A stretch of DNA of 17,770 nt, from positions 1-17,770 of the forward strand of contig JAYEFL010000064.1 in the NCBI GenBank assembly GCA_034658635.1, in the 5' to 3' direction. Source of the DNA: JABHCC01 sp034658635 (lineage in GTDB: Bacteria; Bacteroidota; Bacteroidia; Bacteroidales; UBA12481). The notes under the pieces were generated by a model that saw only the letters and a list, made by a program, of their open reading frames with translations, made no database searches and was not told the DNA's origin. This document shows positions 1-7,600 of this stretch, in pieces; the first letter of the stretch is position 1; each line of letters starts with the position of its first letter. Both the position numbers and the translations under genes were made by a program.

Positions 1-409
1 TCATTTCGAACATTTTGCCAGCACGAAGGAAACCTATTTTCTTCCCGTCAGGTCGCCAAACAGCATTATATTCATTACCCGGAGTGTTTGTTAAGACCGT
101 GCGTTCACCTCCTTCAACCGGCATCATGTAGAGGTCTCTGTAAGAGCGGTTATTCTCTTTGCTATAATAACTGATTCCAAACAATAATTGAGTTTGATCA
201 GGTGATAAATCTACCCCGCCCAATCGTCCGAAAGACCATAAGACTTCAGGAGTCATGATGTCACTTGTCAGCTTGGGTGTTAGTGGCTGATAGTTTTCTG
301 CTTTATCAGCAGTATTGCAACTTCCCAGAACCAAAAGAAATGCAAAAAGTACAACATAAGGGGAAGGATAAACTGATGTTTTCATAACTCTCTTCATAAC
401 TCTTCTCAT
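1..409 (-). CDS. S9-family (prolyl oligopeptidase-like) peptidase, lipoprotein, N-terminus only
   Basis: The reading frame is open to the left window edge, so only the first ~130 residues are visible. They show a hydrophobic signal segment ending in a lipobox-like LGSC, then a Ser/Asn/Asp-rich linker. The region that follows (SPDQTQLLFGISYY, DLYMMPVEGGE, WRPDGKKIGFLR) is typical of the WD40-like beta-propeller that precedes the catalytic domain in dipeptidyl-peptidase/prolyl-oligopeptidase enzymes. The catalytic Ser-Asp-His domain lies outside the window. A lipid-anchored envelope peptidase is inferred. Three in-frame ATGs start at 409, 397 and 385, set in an imperfect 12-bp tandem repeat. 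The ATG at 385 gives the cleanest signal peptide, while the one at 409 lies only 6 bp from the stop of the TPR gene. The gene is probably the third of the recA-TPR-peptidase transcript. The family call is fairly secure; the exact subfamily is not. Confidence 0.72.
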   Translation of the reverse strand, partial: MRRVMKRVMKTSVYPSPYVVLFAFLLVLGSCNTADKAENYQPLTPKLTSDIMTPEVLWSFGRLGGVDLSPDQTQLLFGISYYSKENNRSYRDLYMMPVEGGERTVLTNTPGNEYNAVWRPDGKKIGFLRAGKMFEM

Positions 410-415
410 AACAGT

Positions 416-1492
416 TTAGTATTTGAAAGGTTTACCATCATCAAGACGGTTCAGTCCTTTTATGCTAAGTGGATAATTTGCCTGGAGATCAAGAGATTTC
501 TTATAGTCGGCTCGTGCCAGTTTAAGTTTTCCCATTACCTCATATGTAAACCCCCGGTTGTACCAGGCTTCAATATAGTCATGCTCTTTTTCGATGGCAG
601 TAGTGAAATACTCCACAGCCTTTTCAAATTCCTGCTTATAGATCAAATGAAGATATCCAAGGTTGTAATACGGATTTGCAATTGTACTGTCAATCTTCTG
701 GATAATATATAGGTATTCATTTTCAGCTTCAACCTGGTAGTTATGATCCTGCAGATAAAGTGCCAGATTATAACGAGCTTCATAACTATCGGGAATGACG
801 TCAACAGCAGCTCTGTAATAGTCTATGGCAAGATCATTATTCATTTCTGAATGCACCCTGCCCAGCATCATGTAGGCAGAATAAAAATCGGGATCCTTTT
901 CAACAGCAAACCGCAAATTCCGTATAGCATTAGTGGAGTCTTTGTTTTCAAGAAGAATAAGTCCCTGCAGGAAATAAATTTGTCCAAGATTATCATTTAA
1001 TGTGACCACTTCTCTGAGAATGGTCTTAGACTGAGAGTATTCCTTCAGATAAAAGTGGATTTCTGCCAACTTGAGCATTATATCCGTATTACCGGGGAAG
1101 AGATTCAGGCATTGTGTTAATCCTTTTTTTGCAGAATTTGGCTGTCCTCCATAAATAAAGTATTCAGCCTGCATTGTATAATATAAGGGATTAAGGGAGT
1201 CCAGACGAATGGCCAGCGAAATGTCGTTAATTGCCTCATCAAATTGATTTTGAAAGGCTCTGAGGCCGGCTCTTTTTGCGAATAGATCTGCATTCAGGGG
1301 ATCATGCCGGAGCATGGTTGTCAAATCCTCAATTGTGTATACAGTTTCAACAATTTCTGTGCTGTCCTTTATTGCATTTTCTGGTTCTTCTTTTTCGGTA
1401 TTGCCCGTTTTGCAACCATTAACAAAAAAGACTCCTCCAATCAATAGTAAGAAAGCCGCCTTCCCGACGGCTTTCAAAATTTTATTCTGCAT
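416..1492 (-). CDS. TPR-repeat lipoprotein
   Basis: A 358-residue protein. Residues 1-27 form a lipoprotein signal (MQNK, a hydrophobic stretch, then VNGC with Cys27), followed by a charged, Glu-rich linker. From about residue 55 to 345 the protein consists of consecutive tetratricopeptide repeats, recognisable by patterns such as ADLFAKRAGLRAFQNQFDEA, AYMMLGRVHSEMN, PYYNLGYLHLIYKQEFEKA and AWYNRGFTYEVMGKLKLA. Such repeats act as protein-protein scaffolds, so an envelope scaffold role is likely, but no specific partner can be read from the sequence. The start codon lies inside the last codons of recA (11-bp overlap), which implies translational coupling. There is no enzymatic motif. The lipoprotein and TPR calls are strong; the biological role is unknown. 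Confidence 0.85.
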   Translation of the reverse strand: MQNKILKAVGKAAFLLLIGGVFFVNGCKTGNTEKEEPENAIKDSTEIVETVYTIEDLTTMLRHDPLNADLFAKRAGLRAFQNQFDEAINDISLAIRLDSLNPLYYTMQAEYFIYGGQPNSAKKGLTQCLNLFPGNTDIMLKLAEIHFYLKEYSQSKTILREVVTLNDNLGQIYFLQGLILLENKDSTNAIRNLRFAVEKDPDFYSAYMMLGRVHSEMNNDLAIDYYRAAVDVIPDSYEARYNLALYLQDHNYQVEAENEYLYIIQKIDSTIANPYYNLGYLHLIYKQEFEKAVEYFTTAIEKEHDYIEAWYNRGFTYEVMGKLKLARADYKKSLDLQANYPLSIKGLNRLDDGKPFKY

Positions 1493-2492
1493 GATTTAAA
1501 GCTTCTCTGATTTTATTTTCAATTTCGTCAGATAATTCAGGATTATCAAGCAGGAGATTTCTAACAGCATCTCTTCCTTGTCCAAGTTTGCTGTCTCCAT
1601 ATGAGTACCATGACCCTGATTTTTTAACGATGTTCATATCAACACCAAGGTCAATAATTTCACCGGTTTTGGATATTCCTTTTCCGAAGACGATATCAAA
1701 TTCAGCTTTCCTGAAAGGAGGAGCTACCTTGTTTTTCACGATTTTCACACGGGTTCTGTTTCCTGTAACTTCCTCACCGTCTTTTAGTTGTCCGATTCTT
1801 CTTATGTCAATCCGAACAGATGAATAGAACTTCAGAGCGTTGCCTCCTGTGGTGGTTTCAGGATTACCGAACATAACACCAATTTTCTCTCTCAGCTGAT
1901 TGATGAAAACCACACAAGTTTTAGTTTTACTAATACTGCTTGTTAGCTTACGCAGTGCCTGCGACATTAAACGGGCCTGGAGTCCCATTTTAGATTCTCC
2001 CATCTCCCCATCAATCTCAGCCTTGGGAGTCAGGGCAGCAACAGAATCAATTACAATAATATCAATAGCTCCTGACCTGATCAGGTGATCAGTAATTTCC
2101 AGAGCCTGTTCACCGTTATCAGGTTGTGAAATAAGAAGGTTCTCAACATCTACGCCAAGCTTTTCAGCATAGAAACGGTCAAAGGCATGTTCAGCATCGA
2201 TAAAGGCAGCAATTCCTCCTTCTTTCTGTGTTTCTGCGATAGCATGAATGGCCAATGTAGTTTTTCCGGAAGATTCCGGACCAAAAATCTCAACAACCCG
2301 TCCCTTTGGCAAACCTCCAACTCCAAGTGCAATATCGAGCGATAATGAACCTGTTGGTATAATCGGGATTTCTTCTACCGCATCATCTCCCATTCGCATG
2401 ATTGTACCTTTGCCGTAACTTTTCTCGATTTTGTCGAGAGTTAATTGCAGGGCTTTCAGCCTTTCTTGATTTTGATTTTGTTCTTTGGTCAT
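1482..2492 (-). CDS. recA: RecA recombinase
   Basis: A full-length RecA of 336 residues, close to the usual ~340-350 though with a short C-terminal tail. It is the ATP-dependent DNA strand-exchange protein of homologous recombination and the co-protease that triggers LexA-type self-cleavage. The N-terminal helix with KSYGKGTIMRMGD is followed by Walker A GPESSGKT at residues 71-78, the FIDAEHAFD segment, Walker B IIVIDSVAAL, the L1 region EIDGEMGESKMGLQAR, and the L2-region start FINQLREKIGVMFGNPETTTGG. All the expected signature motifs are present and uninterrupted. The ATG at 2492 fits the family's start. The gene overlaps the downstream TPR gene by 11 bp. I saw no LexA-type operator upstream, so SOS control is not shown by the sequence. 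Confidence 0.98.
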   Translation of the reverse strand: MTKEQNQNQERLKALQLTLDKIEKSYGKGTIMRMGDDAVEEIPIIPTGSLSLDIALGVGGLPKGRVVEIFGPESSGKTTLAIHAIAETQKEGGIAAFIDAEHAFDRFYAEKLGVDVENLLISQPDNGEQALEITDHLIRSGAIDIIVIDSVAALTPKAEIDGEMGESKMGLQARLMSQALRKLTSSISKTKTCVVFINQLREKIGVMFGNPETTTGGNALKFYSSVRIDIRRIGQLKDGEEVTGNRTRVKIVKNKVAPPFRKAEFDIVFGKGISKTGEIIDLGVDMNIVKKSGSWYSYGDSKLGQGRDAVRNLLLDNPELSDEIENKIREALNHAE

Positions 2493-2804
2493 ATAATTCT
2501 AATATTTTAGTACCTGATAATATAGATGCATCCTGTTGCCAATTATGGAAAAATCTTACAGTTTTATTTGAAATCTGCAAGAATCTGTTCAGTATGCTCT
2601 TTGTTTTTCACCTTTGTCTCCAAATGTTAATACGTGCCATTTTCAGAAGCGATTGGGTTAATCTACAAATATATCAACTTATTGGGCTTGATGAAAATCC
2701 GAATTATGGAACTTTATTAACAAGTCCAATGCAAGTTGTCAATAAAAATCAGTATTTTGCATCCCCTTTATCGGGAAATACTTGAATTATAAGTAGTACA
2801 AGGG
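2493..2804. other. recA-clpS divergent intergenic region
   Basis: This stretch of 312 bases holds no convincing gene. It is AT-rich and separates the leftward recA unit from the rightward clpS unit. The open frame running through it on the plus strand begins inside recA, has no recognisable protein character, and stops before clpS. A candidate leftward promoter is listed separately. I found no rho-independent hairpin, tRNA-like fold or clear riboswitch here, and no good -33/-7 pair for clpS. Confidence 0.6.
2666..2696 (-). promoter_or_regulatory. Candidate Bacteroidota-type promoter for recA
   Basis: Read on the minus strand, TTTC, 19 bases and TATATTTG match the Bacteroidota housekeeping consensus TTTG-N19-21-TAnnTTTG, with a perfect -7 element, correct spacing and one mismatch in the -33 element. 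It would drive the recA-TPR-peptidase unit and leave a 5' leader of roughly 160 bases. The match is by eye. AT-rich DNA gives chance hits, so confidence is limited. Confidence 0.35.
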
Positions 2805-3089
2805 ATGGAACAAAAGGTTGTTAAGAAGAAATCAGGAGTCAGCAGTTCAGAAGATTGCAATGCTGATGAACTTAGAATAATTATTCTGCATAATGATGAT
2901 GTGAATACTTTTGATCATGTAATCGATTCTTTGATTCAGGTCTGCAGACATGATTCTATACAAGCAGAGCAGTGTGCATATATAACCCACCATAAAGGAA
3001 AATGTGATGTGAAATCTGGGTCGTACTCCGAATTATCTCCTATCCGTCTTGCCCTTCTGGACCGAGGTTTGCAAGTTACCATTGACTGA
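2805..3089 (+). CDS. clpS: ClpS-like ATP-dependent Clp protease adaptor
   Basis: A 94-residue protein with the ClpS core. ClpS binds the ClpA/ClpC N-domain and delivers N-degron substrates, those bearing bulky hydrophobic N-terminal residues, to the Clp protease. After a disordered, Lys/Ser-rich N-terminal tail (residues 1-22), IILHNDDVNTFDHV carries the N30-D31-D32 substrate-binding cluster. HHKG at 62-65 aligns with the HxxG substrate-pocket motif, and the C-terminal helix/strand LALLDRGLQVTI closes the fold. The length is close to the ~100 residues of known ClpS proteins. The segment after HHKG (CDVKSGSYSEL) diverges from the proteobacterial form. The gene is followed after 11 bases by nfeD. 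Family assignment is strong; the Clp partner is not in the window. Confidence 0.9.
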   Translation: MEQKVVKKKSGVSSSEDCNADELRIIILHNDDVNTFDHVIDSLIQVCRHDSIQAEQCAYITHHKGKCDVKSGSYSELSPIRLALLDRGLQVTID

Positions 3090-3100
3090 TATTTATTATT

Positions 3101-3565
3101 ATGAGCTTATTAGGGATCTTTTTACTTATACTCGCCGGAATAGTATTGTTCCTTCTTGAATTTCTGGTTGTGCCTGGTGTTACTGTGGCCGGAATCGGAG
3201 GGCTGCTTTTCATGGGAGGAGCCGTTTACATGGCCTTTGAAAATTTTGATACCACTACAGGCCTTTTGGTGCTTGCGGCGGTTCTGGTGATTATTATTAT
3301 TAGTTTGTTTTTTGCTCTTCGTGCTAAGACATGGAAGAAGATTTCGCTTAAAACTGAAGTGGATTCAAAAGTAACTGAAGTGCATGACTCTGGTCTGGCA
3401 ATCGGAGATCAGGGTACAGCTCTCACCAGGCTTAATCCAATCGGATCAGTACTTATTAATGAACAAAAACTTGAGGGTCATTCACAAGGCCAGCTGATAA
3501 GAGAAAATACAGCTGTTGAGGTGATAAAAGTGGCTCATACTTATGTGATTGTTAAATCTTTATAA
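3101..3565 (+). CDS. NfeD-like membrane protein (short form)
   Basis: A 154-residue integral membrane protein of the short NfeD type (NfeD1b), which lacks the ClpP-like protease domain. Three hydrophobic helices occupy about residues 3-22, 25-45 and 50-73, with the characteristic turn FLVVPGVTVAGIGG between the first two. A soluble C-terminal OB-fold domain (about 85-154) contains the family pattern GDQGTALTRLNPIGSVLINEQ and ends in a VEVIKV...YVIVKSL strand pair. Short NfeD proteins are typically encoded beside flotillin-like proteins and are thought to act with them in membrane microdomains. Here floA begins 9 bases downstream, which supports that pairing. The start follows a TTATTATT leader without an SD. 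Confidence 0.9.
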   Translation: MSLLGIFLLILAGIVLFLLEFLVVPGVTVAGIGGLLFMGGAVYMAFENFDTTTGLLVLAAVLVIIIISLFFALRAKTWKKISLKTEVDSKVTEVHDSGLAIGDQGTALTRLNPIGSVLINEQKLEGHSQGQLIRENTAVEVIKVAHTYVIVKSL

Positions 3566-3574
3566 AAAAATAAT

Positions 3575-4570
3575 ATGGATACCAATTTGACTTATTTTAT
3601 TGCAATTATTGCCATTTCAATCGTTGGTCTTGCATTAATACTTTATGTGATACCAATCGGCTTATGGTTTCAGGCACTAATTTCAGGTGTAAGAGTTTCT
3701 CTGATTCAGCTAATCTTTATGCGTTGGAGAAAAGTTCCACCCAAAGCAATTGTTAATGCCTTAATTACCAGCACCAAGGCTGGGTTAGAATTAAAGCGAG
3801 ATTATTTAGAAGCCCATTATCTGGCAGGTGGACACGTTCAACTGGTTGTTAATGCACTTGTTTCTGCAGATAAGGCGAATCTGGATCTGGATTTTAAAAT
3901 GGCTACTGCCATTGACCTTGCAGGACGTGATGTATTAGAGGCAGTTCAGATGTCAGTTAATCCGAAGGTAATTAATACTCCTCCGGTTAAAGCTGTAGCG
4001 AGGGATGGTATTGAACTGATTGCAAAAGCCAGAGTGACCGTAAGGGCCAGTATCAAACAATTGGTTGGGGGTGCTGGTGAAGAGACTGTTCTTGCCCGTG
4101 TGGGTGAAGGAATTGTTTCATCAATTGGTTCTGCACTTTCTCACAAGGAGGTTTTAGAGAACCCTGATTTCATCTCTAAAGTAGTTCTGGAGAAAGGTTT
4201 GGATGCCGGAACAGCATTTGAGATACTTTCCATTGATATTGCAGATATTGATATTGGAAAAAATATTGGAGCGGTTCTTCAAATGGATCAGGCCAATGCC
4301 GATAAAAATATTGCCCAGGCGAAAGCCGAGGAAAGAAGGGCCATGGCTGTTGCCCTTGAGCAGGAAATGGTAGCAAAAGCTCAGGAAGCAAGGGCCAATG
4401 TGATTCAGGCAGAGGCTGAAGTGCCTTTGGCTATGGCTGATTCTTTCAGACAGGGAAATATGGGTATTATGGATTACATGAAGTTCAAGAATATTGAAGC
4501 TGATACTTCTATGAGGAAATCCATTTCAACACCTCCTAAAGGCAAAACGGATCCTCCCAAGAAGAAATAA
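3575..4570 (+). CDS. floA: Flotillin-like protein FloA
   Basis: A 331-residue FloA, the bacterial flotillin that oligomerises on the inner membrane and organises functional membrane microdomains. One N-terminal hydrophobic segment (about residues 7-30) is followed by the FloA-specific region with FMRWRKVPPKAIVNALI and LELKRDYLEAHYLAGGHV. An SPFH core follows (RDGIELIAKARVTVRA, GEETVLARVGEGIVSSIGSA, EILSIDIADIDIGKNIG), then an Ala/Glu-rich coiled coil (about 240-290: QAKAEERRAMAVALEQEM, QEARANVIQAEAEVPLAMA) and a Lys/Pro-rich C-terminal tail. The length matches the family. It is the last gene of clpS-nfeD-floA, and a strong hairpin terminator follows 22 bases after the stop. Confidence 0.95.
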   Translation: MDTNLTYFIAIIAISIVGLALILYVIPIGLWFQALISGVRVSLIQLIFMRWRKVPPKAIVNALITSTKAGLELKRDYLEAHYLAGGHVQLVVNALVSADKANLDLDFKMATAIDLAGRDVLEAVQMSVNPKVINTPPVKAVARDGIELIAKARVTVRASIKQLVGGAGEETVLARVGEGIVSSIGSALSHKEVLENPDFISKVVLEKGLDAGTAFEILSIDIADIDIGKNIGAVLQMDQANADKNIAQAKAEERRAMAVALEQEMVAKAQEARANVIQAEAEVPLAMADSFRQGNMGIMDYMKFKNIEADTSMRKSISTPPKGKTDPPKKK

Positions 4571-4592
4571 TTATTCTAATGATATTATGCTG

Positions 4593-4629
4593 AAGAACCG
4601 ACTTCCTGATGGATGTCGGTTCTTTTTTT
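4593..4629 (+). terminator. Rho-independent terminator after floA
   Basis: A perfect 10-bp stem (AAGAACCGAC at 4593-4602 with GTCGGTTCTT at 4615-4624) encloses a 12-base loop that can add a further TCC/GGA pairing. It is followed by a T tract to 4629. It ends the clpS-nfeD-floA transcript. The T tract reaches into the stop codon (TAA, 4630-4628) of the convergent surface-protein gene. On the minus strand the hairpin is preceded by A's but not followed by a good T run, so it is mainly a plus-strand terminator. Confidence 0.88.
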
Positions 4630-7600
4630 ACTCTTTAATGATTCTGGCAGTTCTGACTGTTTTGGAACTGATAACGCGTACGATATACATTCCTGATGGG
4701 AGATGGCTGACGTCAATGCTTGCAGATCCCAAATTCATATTATAAAGTTTCATAACTGACATTATCTGACCATTCAGGCTAATGAGTTCTAATTTGGTGT
4801 CAGGGGCGAGAATTCCATCAATATTGATGTTAAGCCGATCAGTACAAGGATTTGGGTAAAGCGTTAAATCAAAAATGTTCTGAGAATCAACAACGTGCAG
4901 AAAAACATTGGATTCGCCCGGAGTGAGGATATTGAATTCTCTTAATGTGTCACTTCCGTCAGGATATCTCCCGTAACTTTTATCAGGTATCTGGTTTACA
5001 AAAAGCAGTGAATCAATTAGCAATGTATCAGGATGGATGATTCTGAACAATCCAATTTCTTCTTTGTCAGCATCCAGTTTGAAATTCAGATGATCAGGTC
5101 CTGCACCTGCATCTGCATCTGCCCAGAAGAAAGAGAAGCCTCTGGAAAGAAGCAGAGGACTATTTTTCATGCTGGCAGGAATCTGGTGTTTTGTAGGATT
5201 ATTCAAATTATCAGTAAAGTACAGTCCTCCAAGAAAGTAATCTTCTGTTCCAGCATTGTATAATTCTACCCAGTCTTCATTCTGATCTGCTTCATCAGTA
5301 ATCGAATTTTGATTGTTAGCTAAAATCTCATTGATGAATATCTGCCCTTGTCCGGATGGCTCTGCCTGGTTTGCCCATCCCGGACTTGCCTGACTAAAAT
5401 GCCGTAGCTGGTAACTTCCATCAGGGAAATATCCAAAGCTATAGTTTCCTAAATAGCTGCTGAAAGGAAGAGAGCTTAGTAGTATCTTTTCATCCTGTAT
5501 GGTCTGTGATAATATAAGAATATCACCTCTTTCCTTGAACCCAAATAGTTTTGAAGGAATAGTAAAAAGCTTGAATCCATTGGGAGCAATATACGGATCA
5601 GTACCACCCCAAAGCTCCAGCTTAACTTCATTCCATCCAATCCCTCCGGATGAAATAGCCAGTTCATTGCAGTCGATGGTGTTATCACTATTATTGAAAA
5701 TTTCAATCTGTAGTTTATCAGCAACAATAATAACTTCATTCAGGACAACGTCTGACATTTGCTGTATATGGAAGTAGTAAGCACCAATATCGGCCCTGGT
5801 GCCATCCGGGTCAGACTGACTATCAGGATCTCCGGCTTCTCTGCATTCAGATGAATCTGACAGTCTGAAAATACCATTTTGAGGTGAGATAAATCCAGGG
5901 TTTCCATTTTTGTTAAAATTTCCGGGAAGTTCAGTGTTTTCACTCCATGAATAAGAATAATCGATTGCAGAAAACTGATCTGCAAATCCCGGGTTCTGAT
6001 ATCCTCCGGCAAATATTGAGTTTATTATGCTGGCATTACCTCCACCCCTACCAGGTTCTTTTTCGAAACAATGCACTCCTGTCTGGTTTGCGAAAAAAGT
6101 ATTACGGTCACCTTCAACTTTGGAGCCAGTATCTTTAACTCCGATTCCATCATTGCAATTGAGAAATAGATTCCCAAAGGCCTGTATGTCTGATCCCATT
6201 CCCACTGAGATTCCCTTATCAGAGATAGCCGAGAAAACATTTCCCTGAACAAGAACATTGTTGGAGTAACCAATATCCAGTCCATCTGAATTGGCACCAG
6301 TGAAATTCCTGAATTTATTATTCAGAATTGAAGATGGACCAACGGCATCAAGGTCTATGGCATCGGTGTCAGGTGCCTGATTTCCTGAAAAGATACACGA
6401 TTCGATGGTGACAAGAGGGGCATCTGCTACATTGATATAGTCACCAGTACCAGAGCTATAAAGTACGGAATTGGTGATAATAGCCTCTGCTTTAAGTACA
6501 TATATCGGATTCTTCTTGGCATCTGGAATTCTCAATCCGTTAATTGGGACAAAAGTATTAATGAGATTCAGATTCGCTTTGTACAGAGCAGGGTTTTTAT
6601 GTGCAACAGATGCCTGATTGATTTCAAAATTTGAAATTACAGATCCTTCCTGAGCATTGTCAAAAACCAGGGCGCCCCATCTGCCTTTTGTACGTGGATT
6701 GGAAGCTATTCTTACAGGATTCTCAGCTTCTCCATGCACTTGCATGACACCATGTACATATATGCTGGCATTTTCTGGCATCAGTATCTCCACGCCCGGG
6801 CTTATTCTGAAAACTGCATCTTCTTCAACGATAATATCTGAGCTTGCCAGATAGGGGGAGTCATCAGCACTTAATATCAGCTTATCTGTAATTATGGAGG
6901 GAAGAACAGACTTATCACCAGCGACAAAAACTGCTCGTACCAAGGTGTCACTGCTCAGGTCAATTGTAATTTGAGGATCTGAAGATATGCCTTCCCAGCC
7001 AACAAAATAGTATCCGATATCCGGCACTGCCGTAAGTTTTACCGGAACATCCAAAAAGTAGCTTCCATTTGCAGCATTCTCAACTCCATTAAGAGTTATG
7101 CTTCCTCCTTCACCCTCCATAGTGATCTCAGCCATGCCTGGTAAGTCATATCTGTCAAGAATCTGTTGTCGGATAATATCAGGACGCTGACGCGCAAAGT
7201 TTTTCATGATTGCCAGGTGCGACTCCCATTGTTCCATTGAACTGATTGGGGCACAACCAGAACCTCCGTCTGTAATGTGTCCTTTCCATCTGTGTACATC
7301 TTTTGGCATTTCCTCAACAATATCTGCACTAAGGGAGTCGATCATAAGAATTACCCGGTCAGTATTGAATGTTGTATTCAAATGTGCTGCAAAGCCCTGT
7401 ATGAAATTATCCTTAATCCAGGGATTCGTCAATAAGCGTCTGAAGAGGAAGGCATGTTTAAGGAAGTTGTCTTCATCAAAACCGAATAAGTTATTTGAAT
7501 AATCATTTTCATGATACAGACCAAAACCACCTTCTACATCGTAGAAAACCCAACGCCATTTACCATCAGGGGTTCTTGGTCGCCAGCACAAGACATTGTT

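Noticed and set aside
2493..2640. SOS (LexA) operator upstream of recA
   Set aside because: No CTGT-N8-ACAG-like or other clear palindrome was found between the candidate promoter and the recA start.
2402..2785. 127-codon plus-strand open frame overlapping the recA start and intergenic region
   Set aside because: It is antisense to the recA N-terminus for its first part, its composition is not protein-like (Cys/Phe/Leu-rich), and it has no homology I recognise.
5099..5120. Six-base CTGCAT-like tandem repeat within the CotH/T9SS gene as a phase-variable site
   Set aside because: The unit is a multiple of three, short and degenerate, and simply encodes an Ala/Asp-rich turn (ADADAGAG); copy changes would not alter frame.
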